DNA of 64,000 bases from Antilocapra americana. Its lineage: Eukaryota; Chordata; Mammalia; Artiodactyla; Antilocapridae. A program made the translations under genes and the position numbers. Shown here in pieces: positions 24,770 to 36,492 of this stretch; position 1 is the first letter of the stretch; each line of letters begins with the position of its first letter. The stretch is from assembly GCA_007570785.1 (NCBI GenBank), contig ML660211.1:2781947-2845946 (forward strand), written 5' to 3'. The notes below the pieces were generated by a model. The model was not told where the DNA came from. It worked only from the letters and a program-made list of their open reading frames with translations, and did not search any database.

Positions 24770-25217
24770 TTTCTAGAGCAGTTTTAGGTCAGAGCAACAC
24801 TGAGCAGTGAGTACTGAGAGGTCCCATGCCCCCCTCCCATCCCTGCACACCCTCCGCGTTTGTCTCCCACACCCGTACATTTGTTACAGTGGATGATCTG
24901 AGAAAGATGCATTATCACCTGAAGTCAATAGTTTACATTAGGGATAACTCTTGATGTTGAATGTTCTGTGGGTTTTGACAAATATATGATAGATTCTCTA
25001 TAGATAGATTCTATGATTCTCTATAGAATCATACAGAATAATCTAACTGTCCTAAAAATTCCCTGTGCTCCACCTTCCTACGAATCCCTGACCTTTACTG
25101 CCTCCATAGTTTTGTGTCTTCTGGGATGTCATATAGTCGGAATCACACTATATGTAGGCTTTTCAAATGGGTTCCTCCACTTGGCCATATGAATTTAAGA
25201 TTCCTCCATATGTGTAG
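24770..25217 (-). mobile_element. Old L1 3' segment, left of Bov-A2
   Basis: Antisense L1 3' UTR/ORF2-end sequence (AGAGCAGTTTTAGGTC, TGACAAATATATGATAG, GGAATCACACTATATG). It resumes at 25490. Confidence 0.7.
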
Positions 25218-25489
25218 TGGAGAAGGCAATGGCAACCCACTCCAGTACTCTTGCCTGGAAGATCCCATGGGTGGAGGAGCCTAGTAGGCTACAGTCCATG
25301 GGGTCTTGAAGGGTCAGACATGACTGAGTGTCTTCACTTTCAGTTTTCACTTCCATGCATTGGAGAAGGAAATGGCAACCCACTCCAGTGTTCTTGCCTG
25401 GAGAATCCCAGGGATGGGGGAGCCTGGTGGGCTGCCGTCTATGGGGTCGCACAGAGTCGGACACGACTGACACAACTTAGCAGCAGCAG
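25218..25489 (+). repeat. Bov-A2 SINE dimer with TSD
   Basis: Two monomers beginning TGGAGAAGGCAATGGCAACC and ending in a (CAG)n tail. The TSD is CATATGTGTAG (25207-25217) against CATATCTGTAG (25490-25500), one mismatch. Confidence 0.93.
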
Positions 25490-25798
25490 CATATCTGTAG
25501 TGTGACAGTTCATTTCTTTTTAGTACTAAATAAAATTTCATTGTCCAGACATACCATAGTTTATTTATCCATTTGTTTATTGTCCTGTAAACATCTGTAT
25601 ATAGGTTTTTATGTGGAACGTGATTGCTGACTACTAGGTCACAGTATGTTTAGTTTTGTAAGATAATGGTAAACTCTGTCTTCCCTAGTGCAGTACCATT
25701 TTCATTCTCACCAAAGATGAATGATGGTTCTCCTCCTCCTCATCCTCACTAGCTTTCAGTGTAAACAGTGTTTTGGATTTTAGCATTTATAGTGTAGT
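25490..25798 (-). mobile_element. Old L1 segment, between SINE insertions
   Basis: Antisense L1 ORF2-end sequence (AAATTTCATTGTCCAG, CATTTGTTTATTGTCC), the same element as on both sides. Confidence 0.7.
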
Positions 25799-25816
25799 GG
25801 GCTTCCCAGGTGGCAC
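25799..25816 (+). repeat. Bov-tA SINE start, interrupted by BovB
   Basis: Only GGGCTTCCCAGGTGGCAC is left of the BovB; the rest of the same SINE resumes at 26425. Confidence 0.85.
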
Positions 25817-26424
25817 TCAGTTCAGTTCAGTTCAGTCGCTCAGTTGTGTCTGACTTTTTGCAGCCCCATGGACTGCAACACACCAGGCCTCCCTGTCCAT
25901 CACCAGCTCCCAGAGTTTACTCAAACTCATGTCCATTGAGTCGGTGATGCCCTCCAACCATCTCATCCTCTGTCCCCCTTCTCCTCCCACCTTCAATCTT
26001 TCCCAGCATCAGGGTCTTTTCCAGTGATTCAGTTCTTCATATCAGGTGGCCATAGTTTTGGAGTTTCAGCTTCAGCATCAGTCCTTCCAATAAATATTCA
26101 GGACTGATTTCCTTTAGGATTGACTGGTTGGATCTCCTTGCAGTCTAAGGGACTCTCAAGAGTCTTCTCTAACACCACAGTTCAAAAGCATCAATTCTTC
26201 TGCACTCAGCTTTCTTTATGGTTCAACTCTCACACCCATACATGACTACTGGAAAAACCATAGCTTTGACTAGACAGACCTTTGTTTGCAAAGTAATGTC
26301 TCTGCTTTTTAATATGTTGTCTAGGTTTATCACAGATTTTCTTCCAAGGAGCAAGCATCTTTTAATTTCATGGCTTCAGTCACTGTCTTCAGTGATTTTG
26401 GAGCCCAAGAGAATAAAATTTGTC
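25817..26424 (-). mobile_element. BovB LINE inserted in a Bov-tA
   Basis: Antisense BovB 3' part starting TCAGTTCAGTTCAGTTCAG and running to GAGCCCAAGAGAATAAAAT. It splits a Bov-tA, so it is younger than that SINE. Confidence 0.9.
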
Positions 26425-26628
26425 AGGTGATGATAGTGGTAAAGAATCTGCTGCCAGTGAAGGAGATGCAAGAAACACGGGTTTAATCTCCGGGTCTGGA
26501 AGACTTCCCTGGTGTAGGAAATGGCACCCAAATCTAGTACTTTTGCCTGGAAAATTCCATGGGCAGCAGAGCCTGGTGGTCTACAGTCCATGGGGCCCCA
26601 AAGAGTCAGACATGACTGAGCGACTGAG
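26425..26628 (+). repeat. Bov-tA SINE, remainder after BovB
   Basis: Resumes GATAGTGGTAAAGAATCTG and ends AAGAGTCAGACATGACTGAG. With 25799-25816 it makes one full SINE inside the old L1. Confidence 0.88.
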
Positions 26629-27300
26629 ATTACAATACATGTGTAGTAGTATCTCATTGCTGTACTTTGCAATTCCTTGATGACATAAGATGTAGAACAT
26701 CTTTCCATATGCTTATTTGTCATCTCTATCTATTTGGTGAGTTGTCTGTTGAGAACCTTTGCTCATTTTTGAATTGGATTGTTCACTTTTTATTGAGTTT
26801 TGTGAGTTATTTGCATGTTTTGGGTAACAATTTTTTATAAGATATACCTTTTTGCAAACATTTCCTCTCAATCAGTGCCTTTTTTTCTCATTCTTTGACA
26901 AATGCCTTGAGAACAGAAATTTTACATTTTAATGAAGTCCAACTTAATTATTTCTTTCATGGATTATGCCTTCAGTTCTACCTGAAAGTCATAGCCTGTC
27001 TTAAGATCATGTACTTTCCCTGTGTTATCTTTTAGGCTTTAATTATCTGGCATTTAATATTTAATTCTGTGATCCTTTTTGAGTTACTTTTTATGAAATA
27101 TGTATTTGAGGTCAATTTTCATTTCTCTGGAGAATATTTATTAGTTTTTGTATTACATTGAATTGTTGGTTTGTCTCAGTTTTTGTTTGCCCAAATATAT
27201 TTGTATTCCTTTTTTATTCTTAATAGATCTTTTTCCTGAGTATAGCTTGTCATGTACACTTATTTACTTTAAGACTTTGAGAATATTGCTCCTCTTTAAC
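26629..27300 (-). mobile_element. Old L1 segment, right part
   Basis: Antisense L1 ORF2-like sequence (GTAGTAGTATCTCATTGCTG, TTTGCTCATTTTTGAATTGG). It continues the element at 24770. Confidence 0.65.
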
Positions 27301-27479
27301 CTCTAGTTTACCTTACCTTATTTCTGTTTAGTAATTAGGTACCAGTGTGGTGCTTTACTGAAGGATATGTGGGTGTTTACTTTTTTTAACTTCAATTTTT
27401 TTTTAGATTTTTTTTCTTTGTCTTTGACTTTCAGCAGTTCTGGTATGACAAAATTAGGTTGACTTTTTAAATGATTCTG

Positions 27480-28090
27480 GTCTGTGATATGCAGAATTAT
27501 CAACTTTACTTAGATTTGGAAAATTCTCAGTTGTTATAACTTCAAAAATTTTCTCTCTTCTGTTTGCTCTGTCCCCTCCTTCTTGTATTTCAAATAAACA
27601 TTAGAGCATGTTACTATATTCTTTACTCTCATCCTTTCTCTCCCATTATTTTTGTCTCTTCAATTTTCAATCTGGATACATTCTTCTGATTCAGCTTTCA
27701 GGTTAATAATTTTGCCTTCATCTGTGTTTAATCTGCTGTTAAATCTACTCATGAATGTTCACTCTTTTCAATTTTTCTTTTAGCCCTAGAATTTTCATTT
27801 GATGTTCGTAATTTTCAATTTTCTGCCCTTGTAGTTTTTATCTTTTGGAGCATGTTGAAAATAATTATAAAAGTTTGTGTCCAGTGTCTTAATATTCTGT
27901 GTCATTTTTTGGTTTATTTCTATTGACTTTTTTCTGCTATTTATTGATCCATTATTATCTTTTCAAGTGTCTAGTTATTTTTTAATTGAGTTATGGTAAG
28001 TTTATATCAAAAATTGTCAAGATAATTTGAGAGTTAAGATGCTATTTTCTACCCCTAGGGAGGATTTATTTTTCTTCTAATTTGAAGCCA
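27480..28090 (-). mobile_element. Old L1 3' UTR-like segment
   Basis: AT/CT-rich antisense L1M-like sequence (GGAAAATTCTCAGTTG, TCTTCAATTTTCAATCTGG). Weak assignment. Confidence 0.45.
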
Positions 28091-28647
28091 AAAGGCTGGT
28101 AATTTCAGATGGTCTTAATTCAGCTTCTGGGTTTGAGACATATAGAAGCTAGGATTCACTTATTTCTAGCTCACCCTTACCCCTTACTATTGGGTATATG
28201 CCTTCTGCATCCTAAGTGTAAGACTGGCTTATCAAGCATCTCCTCCGTTAGTGTCTTAGATTCTGCTTCTACCCTATGGATCCTTAAATGTATGAAAAAT
28301 GCTACTTAGTATTTGAGAAAAGCCAGACTTGAAATTCATACAGGAAAAAGACCCCAAAGTGTCAAACTTATCTCTCTAGGTTTTCTTTTTTCCATGAATC
28401 TTAATCACATAATATTTTACTACCTTGTTAGGCTTTTCCATGACTCCAGGCAGATGATTTTTGCACTGTATCTATGTTTTCCAAATGTTCTCAGATGTTT
28501 AGTGAATTACCTACTTCAACACTATTGCATAATGGATCTAAAATCCAGCAGCTAAACAAGCAACACCCCTACCAAATTAAATGTAAGATAAAATATGTGT
28601 AAATGTGCTTATGATAATTAAAAAATTAGAAAACCTTAAAAGACAAT

Positions 28648-28830
28648 TATTTTTAATTTGTTTTATTGATGTATAGTTGATTTACAATGTGTTAATTTCT
28701 ACTGTACAGCAGAGTAATTCAGTTATACATATAATCTTTTCCATTATAAATTTATCACAGGATATTGAATATAGTTCCCTGTAGGATCTTGTTATTTATC
28801 AATTCTGTATATAACAGTCTGTATTTTTTG
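28648..28830 (-). mobile_element. Artiodactyl L1 3' end
   Basis: Antisense 3' UTR with ATTGATGTATAGTTGATTTAC and TACAGCAGAGTAATTCAG. Confidence 0.8.
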
Positions 28831-29356
28831 GCACTAAGTTTTTGTTGTCTTCTTTTTAGAAAATCACTATCATCTAATGTAATTAACGATGGTTTTAAAA
28901 TATAATTTTTGTATAGTTTTACTTGAATGTCAATCATCTAATAGAAAGACCCCATTATTAAAATTTTATCTTTATTCAAAGACTCTTTCTTTTTTAAAAT
29001 ACAGTATTGCATTTGGTTATCCATACCTATCAAGAAAGTAGAATCAATACTTTAATATCAAATGCACTCAGAGATTAGTTACAACATACTGATTTAAATC
29101 TAAACATGGAAAAAATTTTCCCACTGTTATTTTGTTACTAATAAAATTAACCAAGATCTTCATAAGAAAAAAATTTATTAATATGCCTTACTAGAATTTT
29201 ACACTCAATATTTTAGTTCAGTGGACATAAAGTTCTTATATTATTTTAGATGACTAAAAATCTTGATAGATATATGTTAGATTTATAGGAAAACAAACAG
29301 TATTAAAATGAATGTGGATATCAAATATCGAATATTTACTTCTGCCTACTTTGTAT

Positions 29357-29584
29357 GCATGCCTGCTAAGTGACTTCAGTCATGTCTGACTCTTTGCAAC
29401 CCTATGGACTATAGCCTGCCACACTCCTCTGTCCATGAGATTCTCTAGGCAAGATTACTGAAGTAGGTAGGTTGCTATGCTTTTCCTCCAGGGGATCTTC
29501 CTGACCCAGAGATCGAACCCATGTCTCTTATGTCTGCTGTGTTGGCAGGCGAGTTCTTTACCACTAGCACCACCTGGAAAGCCT
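29357..29584 (-). repeat. Bov-tA SINE with 11-bp TSD
   Basis: Antisense copy from GCATGCCTGCTAAGTGAC to CACCACCTGGAAAGCCT. The flanks CTACTTTGTAT at 29346-29356 and 29585-29595 are identical. Confidence 0.95.
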
Positions 29585-29724
29585 CTACTTTGTATATGTT
29601 GATATTAATTTATGATGTGATTTACCAAGCATTGTGTATCCAACAAAATTAATTTTGGAAGTTTCAAGCTAGAAGAAAAAGTTTGACTGATTATATGACT
29701 TATTTGTAAAGAATAATACAAAAT

Positions 29725-30498
29725 CCAAAAATCTACAAGCAATAAATGCTGGAGAGGATGTGGAGAAAAGGGAACCCTCTTACACTGTTGGTGGGAATGC
29801 AAACTAGTACAGCCACTATGGAAAACAGTGTGGAGATTCCTTAAAAAACTGCAAATAGACCTGCCATATGACCCGGCAATCCCACTGCTGGGCATATACA
29901 CCGAGGAAACCAGAATTGAAAGGCCACGTGTACCCCAATGTTCATCGCCGCATTGTTTACAATAGCCAGGACATGGAAGCAACCTAGATGCCCATCAACT
30001 GACGAATGGATAAGAAAGCTGTGGTACATATACACAATGGAATATTACTCAGCATTAAAAAAAAATTCATTTGAATCAGTTCTACTCAGATGGACGAAAC
30101 TGGAGCCCATTATCCAGAGTGAAGTAAGCCAGAAGGAAAAACAACAATACAGTATACTAACGCATATATATGGAATTTAGAAAGACGGTAACGAGAACCC
30201 TGCATGCGAGACAGCAAAAGGAACGCAGATGTATAGAACAGACTCGTGGACTCTGTGGAAGAGGGCAAGGGTGGGATGATATGGGAGAATGGCATTGAAA
30301 CATGTTAATTATCATATGTGAAATCAATCGCCAGCCCAGGATTGATGCTTGGGGCTGGTGCACTGAGATGTTCCAGGGGGAAGGAATCGGGAGGGAGGAG
30401 GGAGGAGGGTTCTGGAGGGGGAGCGTATGTAAACCCATGGCGGTTTCATGTCATTGTATGGCAAAACCAACACAATAAAGAAAATTTAATAAAAAAAA
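29725..30498 (+). mobile_element. Young L1_BT 3' copy with 10-bp TSD
   Basis: 5'-truncated sense copy beginning within ORF2 (CTACAAGCAATAAATGCTGG), with the ORF2 end, the G-rich 3' UTR (GGGAGGGAGGAGGG) and an A-rich tail. AATACAAAAT flanks it at 29715-29724 and 30499-30508. The exact duplication suggests a fairly recent insertion. It also produces misleading ORFs on both strands. Confidence 0.95.
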
Positions 30499-30591
30499 AT
30501 ACAAAATGATGTTGAGAAATATAAAAGAAAGCTTTAATACATTTGTTCTTGTGAAAAGTGAAATTGCAAAAACATGATTTTTTTTTTAATA

Positions 30592-30811
30592 AGTGTGGGC
30601 TAAGTTGCTTCAGTCATGTCCGACTCTTTGTGACCCCATGGAATGTAGCCCACTAGGCTCCTCTGTTGGTGAATTTTCCAGACAAGAATACTGGAGTGGG
30701 TTGCCTTTCCCTTCTCCAGGGGATCTTCCCTATCCAGGGATCAAACCCAGGTCTTTTACATCTCCTGCATTGGCAGGAAGGTTCTTTATCACTAGCATCA
30801 TATAGGAAGCC
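30592..30811 (-). repeat. Bov-tA SINE
   Basis: Antisense copy from TGTGGGCTAAGTTGCTTCAG to CATCATATAGGAAGCC. Confidence 0.92.
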
Positions 30812-30836
30812 CTTTTTACAAGTACTTTATAAGTTT

Positions 30837-30970
30837 CTGCTTGTGTGTACTTAGTCATTTGGTCATATCCGATTCTTTGTGACCCCAAGGATTGTAGCCT
30901 ATCAGACTCCTCTGTCCATGGGGATTCTCCAGGCAAGAACACTGGAGTGGGTTGCCTTGCCCTCCCCCCA
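30837..30970 (-). repeat. Truncated Bov-tA SINE with 13-bp TSD
   Basis: Antisense partial copy lacking the tRNA-like end. ACTTTATAAGTTT flanks it exactly at 30824-30836 and 30971-30983. Confidence 0.94.
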
Positions 30971-31594
30971 ACTTTATAAGTTTAATGTGCTTCAAATCAA
31001 TGTGCTCTGCATAGAACATATGTTTCTCATTCCACCTGAATACTTGGCTATTTAATGTGTGTCTGAACTAATGTGCAAAGTTGTAATTTCCTTTTACCCA
31101 GCCTCACAAAGCCTTAATCTTCTAAATTTTTTAATTTCTATGAATTAGATTAATATCTGTCTAACTAGCCACTCCAGCATCCAAAGCACAGTCTGTCCCT
31201 GTGAATTTGTCACCGTGCCTTCTAAGGTATGAACAAGCTTCACTGTATCTGATACTAAATTGTTCTCTAAACCACTCATTTCTTTCTGTCTCCACTGCCA
31301 ATACATCAGACCAGTTCCCTACCATTTTCCTGGATTGCTACTATAGGATTTTAATGATCTCTTTGCCTCTTGTCTTATTTTTCTCTAATCTATTTTCTTT
31401 AATACCAGCCTAGGTTCTTAACATGTCTTGTAAGTCTAGAAATATCTAACCCTTGCTTACATCATCTCTAGTGTAACCACTTAGCATTCTTCTCCACATA
31501 GTCCACACTTAAGTATACCGGATTTTTCTTGAAGGATTACTGTTTCTTAAGAGATTAATGTTTTTTAACCTGCACCCTAAGCTTTGCAGTAGCC

Positions 31595-31724
31595 TCAGTG
31601 TTTTTTTGAGGCATTACTCACATAGCATACAATTCACCCATTTAAATTGTACAATTCAATTACTTTTAGTATATTCACAGAATTGTGCAGTCATTAAGAC
31701 AGTCACATTAAGAACATCTTCATT
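31595..31724 (-). mobile_element. Old L1 3' segment, left part
   Basis: Antisense L1M 3' UTR (CACATAGCATACAATTCACC, TATATTCACAGAATTGTGC). It continues after the CHR SINE and the BovB. Confidence 0.75.
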
Positions 31725-31848
31725 GGGAATTTCCTGTCAGACCAGTGGTGAGGACTCACCACTTTCACTGCCAGCGCCCAGGTTCAACCCCCGGTAGGGG
31801 AACTGAGATCCTGCAAACCATGTAGCACACCAAAAAAATAAAAAATCC
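31725..31848 (+). repeat. CHR-type SINE in old L1
   Basis: Sense tRNA-like head GGGAATTTCCTGTCAGACC, B-box-like GGTTCAACCCC, and an A-rich tail. Confidence 0.85.
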
Positions 31849-31940
31849 AAGCCAAAAACACCCACTAGTTAGATTTGTCTACTGTGGACCTGCCATACAT
31901 GGACTCATACAGTTATGATTTGTGTTTGTGTCTTTTCATT
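31849..31940 (-). mobile_element. Old L1 segment between CHR and BovB
   Basis: Short antisense L1 piece with GGACTCATACAGTTATG. Confidence 0.6.
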
Positions 31941-32485
31941 TTAAAGACACTTGCTCCTTGGAAGGAAAGTTATGACCAACCTAGACAGCATATTAAAAAG
32001 CAGAGACATTACTTTGTCAACAAACGTCCATAGTCAAGGCTATGGTTTTTCTAGTGGTCATGTATGGATGTGAGAGTTGAATCATAAAGAAAGCTGAGCA
32101 CCGAAGAACTGATGATTTTGATCTGTGGTGCTGGAGAAGACGCTTGAGAGTCCCTTGGACTGCAAGGATATCCAACCAGTCCATCCTAAAGGAGATCAGT
32201 CCTGGGTGTTCATTGGAAGGACTGATGTTGAAGCTGAAACTCTAATACTTTGGCCACCTGATGCGAAGAACTGACTCATTGGAAAAGACTGAGTTTTGGA
32301 AAGATTGGAGGCAGGAGGAGAAGGGGACGACAGAGGATGAGATGGTGAGATGGTTAGATGGTATCACCGATTCAATGGACATGAGTTTGGGTAAACTCTG
32401 GGAGTTGGTGATGGACAGGCAGGCCTGGTGTGCTGCAGTCCATGGGGTCGCAAAGAGTTGGACATGACTGAGTGAACTGACTGAC
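31941..32485 (+). mobile_element. BovB LINE 3' fragment in old L1
   Basis: Sense copy from AAGACACTTGCTCCTTGG to AGTGAACTGACTGAC. The L1 resumes with GTTTCATTTAACATAAT. TTTCATTT-like flanks suggest a short TSD. Confidence 0.92.
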
Positions 32486-32900
32486 TCTTATGTTTCATTT
32501 AACATAATAGTTTCAGTATTCATCTATGTGGTAGCACAAATGAATAGTCCATTTCTTTTTGTTGACAAAATATCCATTGCATGGATATTAAGCACTTTCA
32601 TTTATCTGATTATCAATTGATGAACTTCTAGATTGTTCCCACTTTTTAGTTATGAACAGTGCTGCTGTGAACATTGGTGCCCAAGATTATGTGTCGACAT
32701 ATATTTTCAGTTCTCATGAATGATAATTTTCAGTGGAACTGCTGAGTCATGTGGTAACACTATTTCACCTTTTAAGAAACTGCCAGGCATTTTTCTAAAG
32801 ACAGAGAACCATTTTACATTTCCAGCAGCAGGACAGAAGTGTTCCAATTCCTCCACACCTTGTCAATACTGATTATTTTTGATCTTTGCAGTAGTTTCTC
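32486..32900 (-). mobile_element. Old L1 ORF2 end, right part
   Basis: Antisense L1 sequence (GAACAGTGCTGCTGTGAACA, AACTGCCAGGCATTTTTC), much diverged. Confidence 0.75.
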
Positions 32901-34467
32901 TTTCTTCTGAAATACATCTCTCTTCTATGCTAGCCTCCTTCTCTCTTTTCCAGAGGGCAATGAATAATGATTAAATGTTACTTCCTTAGAAGTTTGTCCC
33001 TGCCACCCTTAAACATCAGGTGATTTTATATTGTTGATTGGCATTACACCATCCATTTATCAAAATTTATTATAATTAATAGTCTGATACATCTGTCATT
33101 CCAGGCTCACTTTAACCTCAGTTAAATACTATGACTTTATTTTTTGCTGTTGAATTTGAACATCTTGAACAATACCTAATACCTAGTAAAGGCCCCAGAT
33201 ATTTGTTAAATTATTGATGATATGAAAATGTAATGCTAAAATCTACTTTTCAAGAAAACACTGTTTTTTAACCAAACTTTTAAGCTTTAGTTTATTAAAG
33301 AAGCTCACAATCCATTCCTATAGTTACTAACACCCAGATTGTTTCAAATTCCCTAAAGGGAAGTCTGAAATATCATGCTGTAGAATTTCTTATGCATTAA
33401 CTTCTGCAGTATTTTTTGCAAAGGAACCCCCAACATTCCTGTCTTCCTGTTTGGAGCTATACAAATCATGGTTTCAGTATATTCTTAGACAAGATCTGGT
33501 ACCAAGCAGCAAATGCTCTGGTTCCTACATGGTATCACCAGATCTCCACAGATGAAATGTTATTGATGATTCATTCATTCACCAGGCAAGTGTTGTTCTG
33601 GTATTTACACAGCCACCAGCTTAATAGCTGAAGCCATCGAATCCACTTGCAATCTGTCCCTAAGTCTCTTTCCAGCCACATTGTCTCCAAAGCTCCCCTC
33701 ACAGATTTCCATCTTCATCTCCTGCTTCATGAAGCATTATGATCCAAAATACCAGCCATTTTCAGGCTAGGAGAAACACTTTAATACACCTGGACTTGGG
33801 CTATCTTTTCCTCACAGGTGTGAAATGCCCCTTTCCACCTCACTCATTTCCATCTCACCATCCTGCTCGTTATACAAAATGTCTCATTGCCACCTTGCTT
33901 TTGAAACAGACCTGAAAGGAAGTTTCTTATACATCTAGTATTCAAGCAAAGATGATATTGATGGCTGTATTGTAATACCCAGAGGCTGTTCAAGACAGAT
34001 TTAAAAATATCACTTTGTACAAGCATCTTACTTAGATTTCCATGTTACTGTGTCATATATGAGTTGTGATTACCATAGTAAAGAGAGATTCCAAGAGCAG
34101 ATAACTGTGAACCTAGAATAAGGAGAGGCAGGCAGCTTAACGATCATCTACATTCACCTAGTAATAACTTGCACCTTTATTTTTTGTTGTTGTAGCAAAG
34201 CCTTATATCTGAGATGGTTATCTAAAACCTGAAGGCAGTAGCCTGTTTTCATCTGTTTTCCTTGACTTTCTATTGTTACGCATGCTTTAATCCTCTTGAT
34301 AGTTTTGACTTACAGTGGTTTTCCACTTTCACTTTGGTTTTGAAATATTGAAACTTTTATGGCAGAAATAGAATATAATTGCTCTCAGTGCAGGTGGTAA
34401 ACAGTAAGGATAGAGAATGATACAAAATTCTTGGCAGATAAAAGAAGACAGAAACAAAACAAAAACT
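32901..34467. other. Intergenic DNA, nothing recognised
   Basis: No supported gene or clear young repeat. ORFs up to 71 codons lack motifs. Confidence 0.5.
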
Positions 34468-36492
34468 TCAGTTCAGTTCAGTTGCTCAGTCATGTCCAAC
34501 TCTTTGCGACCCCATGGACTGCAGCATGCCAGGCCTCCCTATTATCACCAACTCCTGGAGTTTACTCAAACTCACGTCCATTGCGTCGGTGATGCCATCC
34601 AACCATCTCATCCTCTGTCGCCCCCTTCTCCTCCCACCTTGAGTCATTCCTAGCAACAGGGTCTTTTCAAATGAGTCAGTTCTTTGCATCAGGTGGCCAA
34701 ATTATTGGAGTTTCAGCTTCAACATTAGTCCTTCCAATGAATATTCAGGACTTATTTTCTTTAGGATGGACTGGTTGGATCTCCTTGCAGTCGAGGGACT
34801 CTCAAGAGTCTTATCCAACACCACAGTTCAGAAGCATCAATTCTTCGGCGCTCAAATTTCTTTATAGTCCAACTCTCACATCCATATATGACTACTGGTA
34901 AAACCATAGCTTTGACTAGATGAAACTTTGTTGGGAAAATGATGTCTCTACTTTTTTTTTTTCTACTTTTTAATATGCTATCCAAGTTGGTCATAACTTT
35001 CCTTCCAAGGAGTAAGTGTCTTTTAATTTCATGGCTGTAGTCACCATCCGCAGTGATTTTGGAGCCCCCCCCCGAAAAAATAGTCTCTCACTGTTTCCAC
35101 TGTTTCCCCATCTATTTCCCATAAAGTGATGGGACTGGATGCCATGATCTTAGTTTTCCGAATGTCGAGTTTTAAGCCAACTTTTCACTCTCCTTTCATT
35201 TTTCATCAAGAGGCTCTTTAGTTGTTCTTCACTTTCTGCCATCAGGATGGTGTTATCTGTATATCTGAGGTTATTGATATTTCTTCTGGCAGTCTTGATT
35301 TCAGCCTGTGCTTCAACCAGCCCAGTGTTTCTCATTATGTACTCTGCATATAAGTTAAATAAGCAGGGTGACAATATATAGCCTTGACGCACTTCTTTTC
35401 CTATTTGGAACCAGTCTGTTCCATGTCCAGTTCTAACTGTTGCTTCCTGACCTGCATACAGTGAGGCAGGTCAGGGGGGCTGGTATTCCCATCTCTTTAA
35501 GAATTTTCCAGAGTTTGTTGTGATCAACAGAGTCAAAGGCTTTGGCATAGTCAGTAAAGCAGAAGTATATGTTGTTCTGGATCTCTCTTGCTTTTTTGAC
35601 TATCCAACGGATGTTGGCAACTTGATCTCTGGTTCCTCTGCCTTTTCTAAATCTAGCTTGAATATCTGGAAGTTCATGGTTCACATACTGTTGAAGCCTG
35701 GCTTGGAGAATTTTGAACATTATTCTGCTAGTGTATGAGATGAGAGCAATTGTGCAGTCATTTGAGCATTCTTTGGCCTTGCCTTTCTTCGTGATTGGAA
35801 TGAAAATTGACAATTTCCAGTCCTGTGGCCACTGCTGAGTTTTCCAAATTTGCTGGCGTATTGAGTGCAGCAGTTTCACAGCATCATCTTTCAAGATTTG
35901 AAATAGCTCAACTAGAATTCCATCACCTCTACTAGCTTTGTTCATAGTGATGCTTCCTAAGGCCCACTTGACTTCCCATTCCAGGATGTCTGGCTCTAGG
36001 TGAGTGATCACTCCACTGGTTATCTGGGTCATGAAGATCTTTTTTGTATAGTTCTTCTGTGTATTCTTGCCACCTCTTCTTAATATCTTCTGCTTCTGTT
36101 AGGTACACACCATGTCTGTCCTTTATTTTGGTCATTTTTGCATGAAATATTCCCTTGGTATCTCTGATTTTCTTCAAGAGATCTTTAGTCTTTCCCATTC
36201 TATTGTTTTCTTCTGTTTCTTTGCATTGATCACAGAGGAAGGCTTTCTTATCTCTCCTTGCTTTTCTTGGAACTCTGCATTCAGATGGGTATATCTTTCC
36301 TTTTCTCTGTTGCCTTTAGCTTCTCTTCTTTTCTCAGCTATCTGTAAGGCCCTCAGACAATCATTTTGCCTTTTTGTGTTTCTTTTCCTTGGGGACAGTC
36401 TTGGTCCCTGTCTCCTCTGCAATGTCAGGAACCTTCATCCATAGTTCTTCAGGCACTCTATCTATCAGATCTAATACAATCAAATTTAATCT
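34468..36492 (-). mobile_element. BovB LINE, 2-kb 3' copy with reverse transcriptase
   Basis: The longest BovB 3' copy here, antisense, from the 3' terminus TTCAGTTCAGTTCAGTTGC to a 5' truncation near 36470-36492. AAACAAAAACT flanks it exactly (34457-34467 and 36493-36503). The minus strand between 36032 and 35433 keeps 199 open codons with reverse transcriptase motifs (DWKLSIFIPI, FRKGRGTRDQ, CFTDYAKAFDSVDH). After a break a second stretch shows QGYILSPCLFNLY and a catalytic-site YTDN where YADD is expected. It therefore cannot be active. Confidence 0.95.

Noticed and set aside
35433..36032. 199-codon minus-strand open stretch as a possible gene
   Set aside because: It is the reverse transcriptase of a BovB LINE copy with clear element borders and a broken active-site segment.
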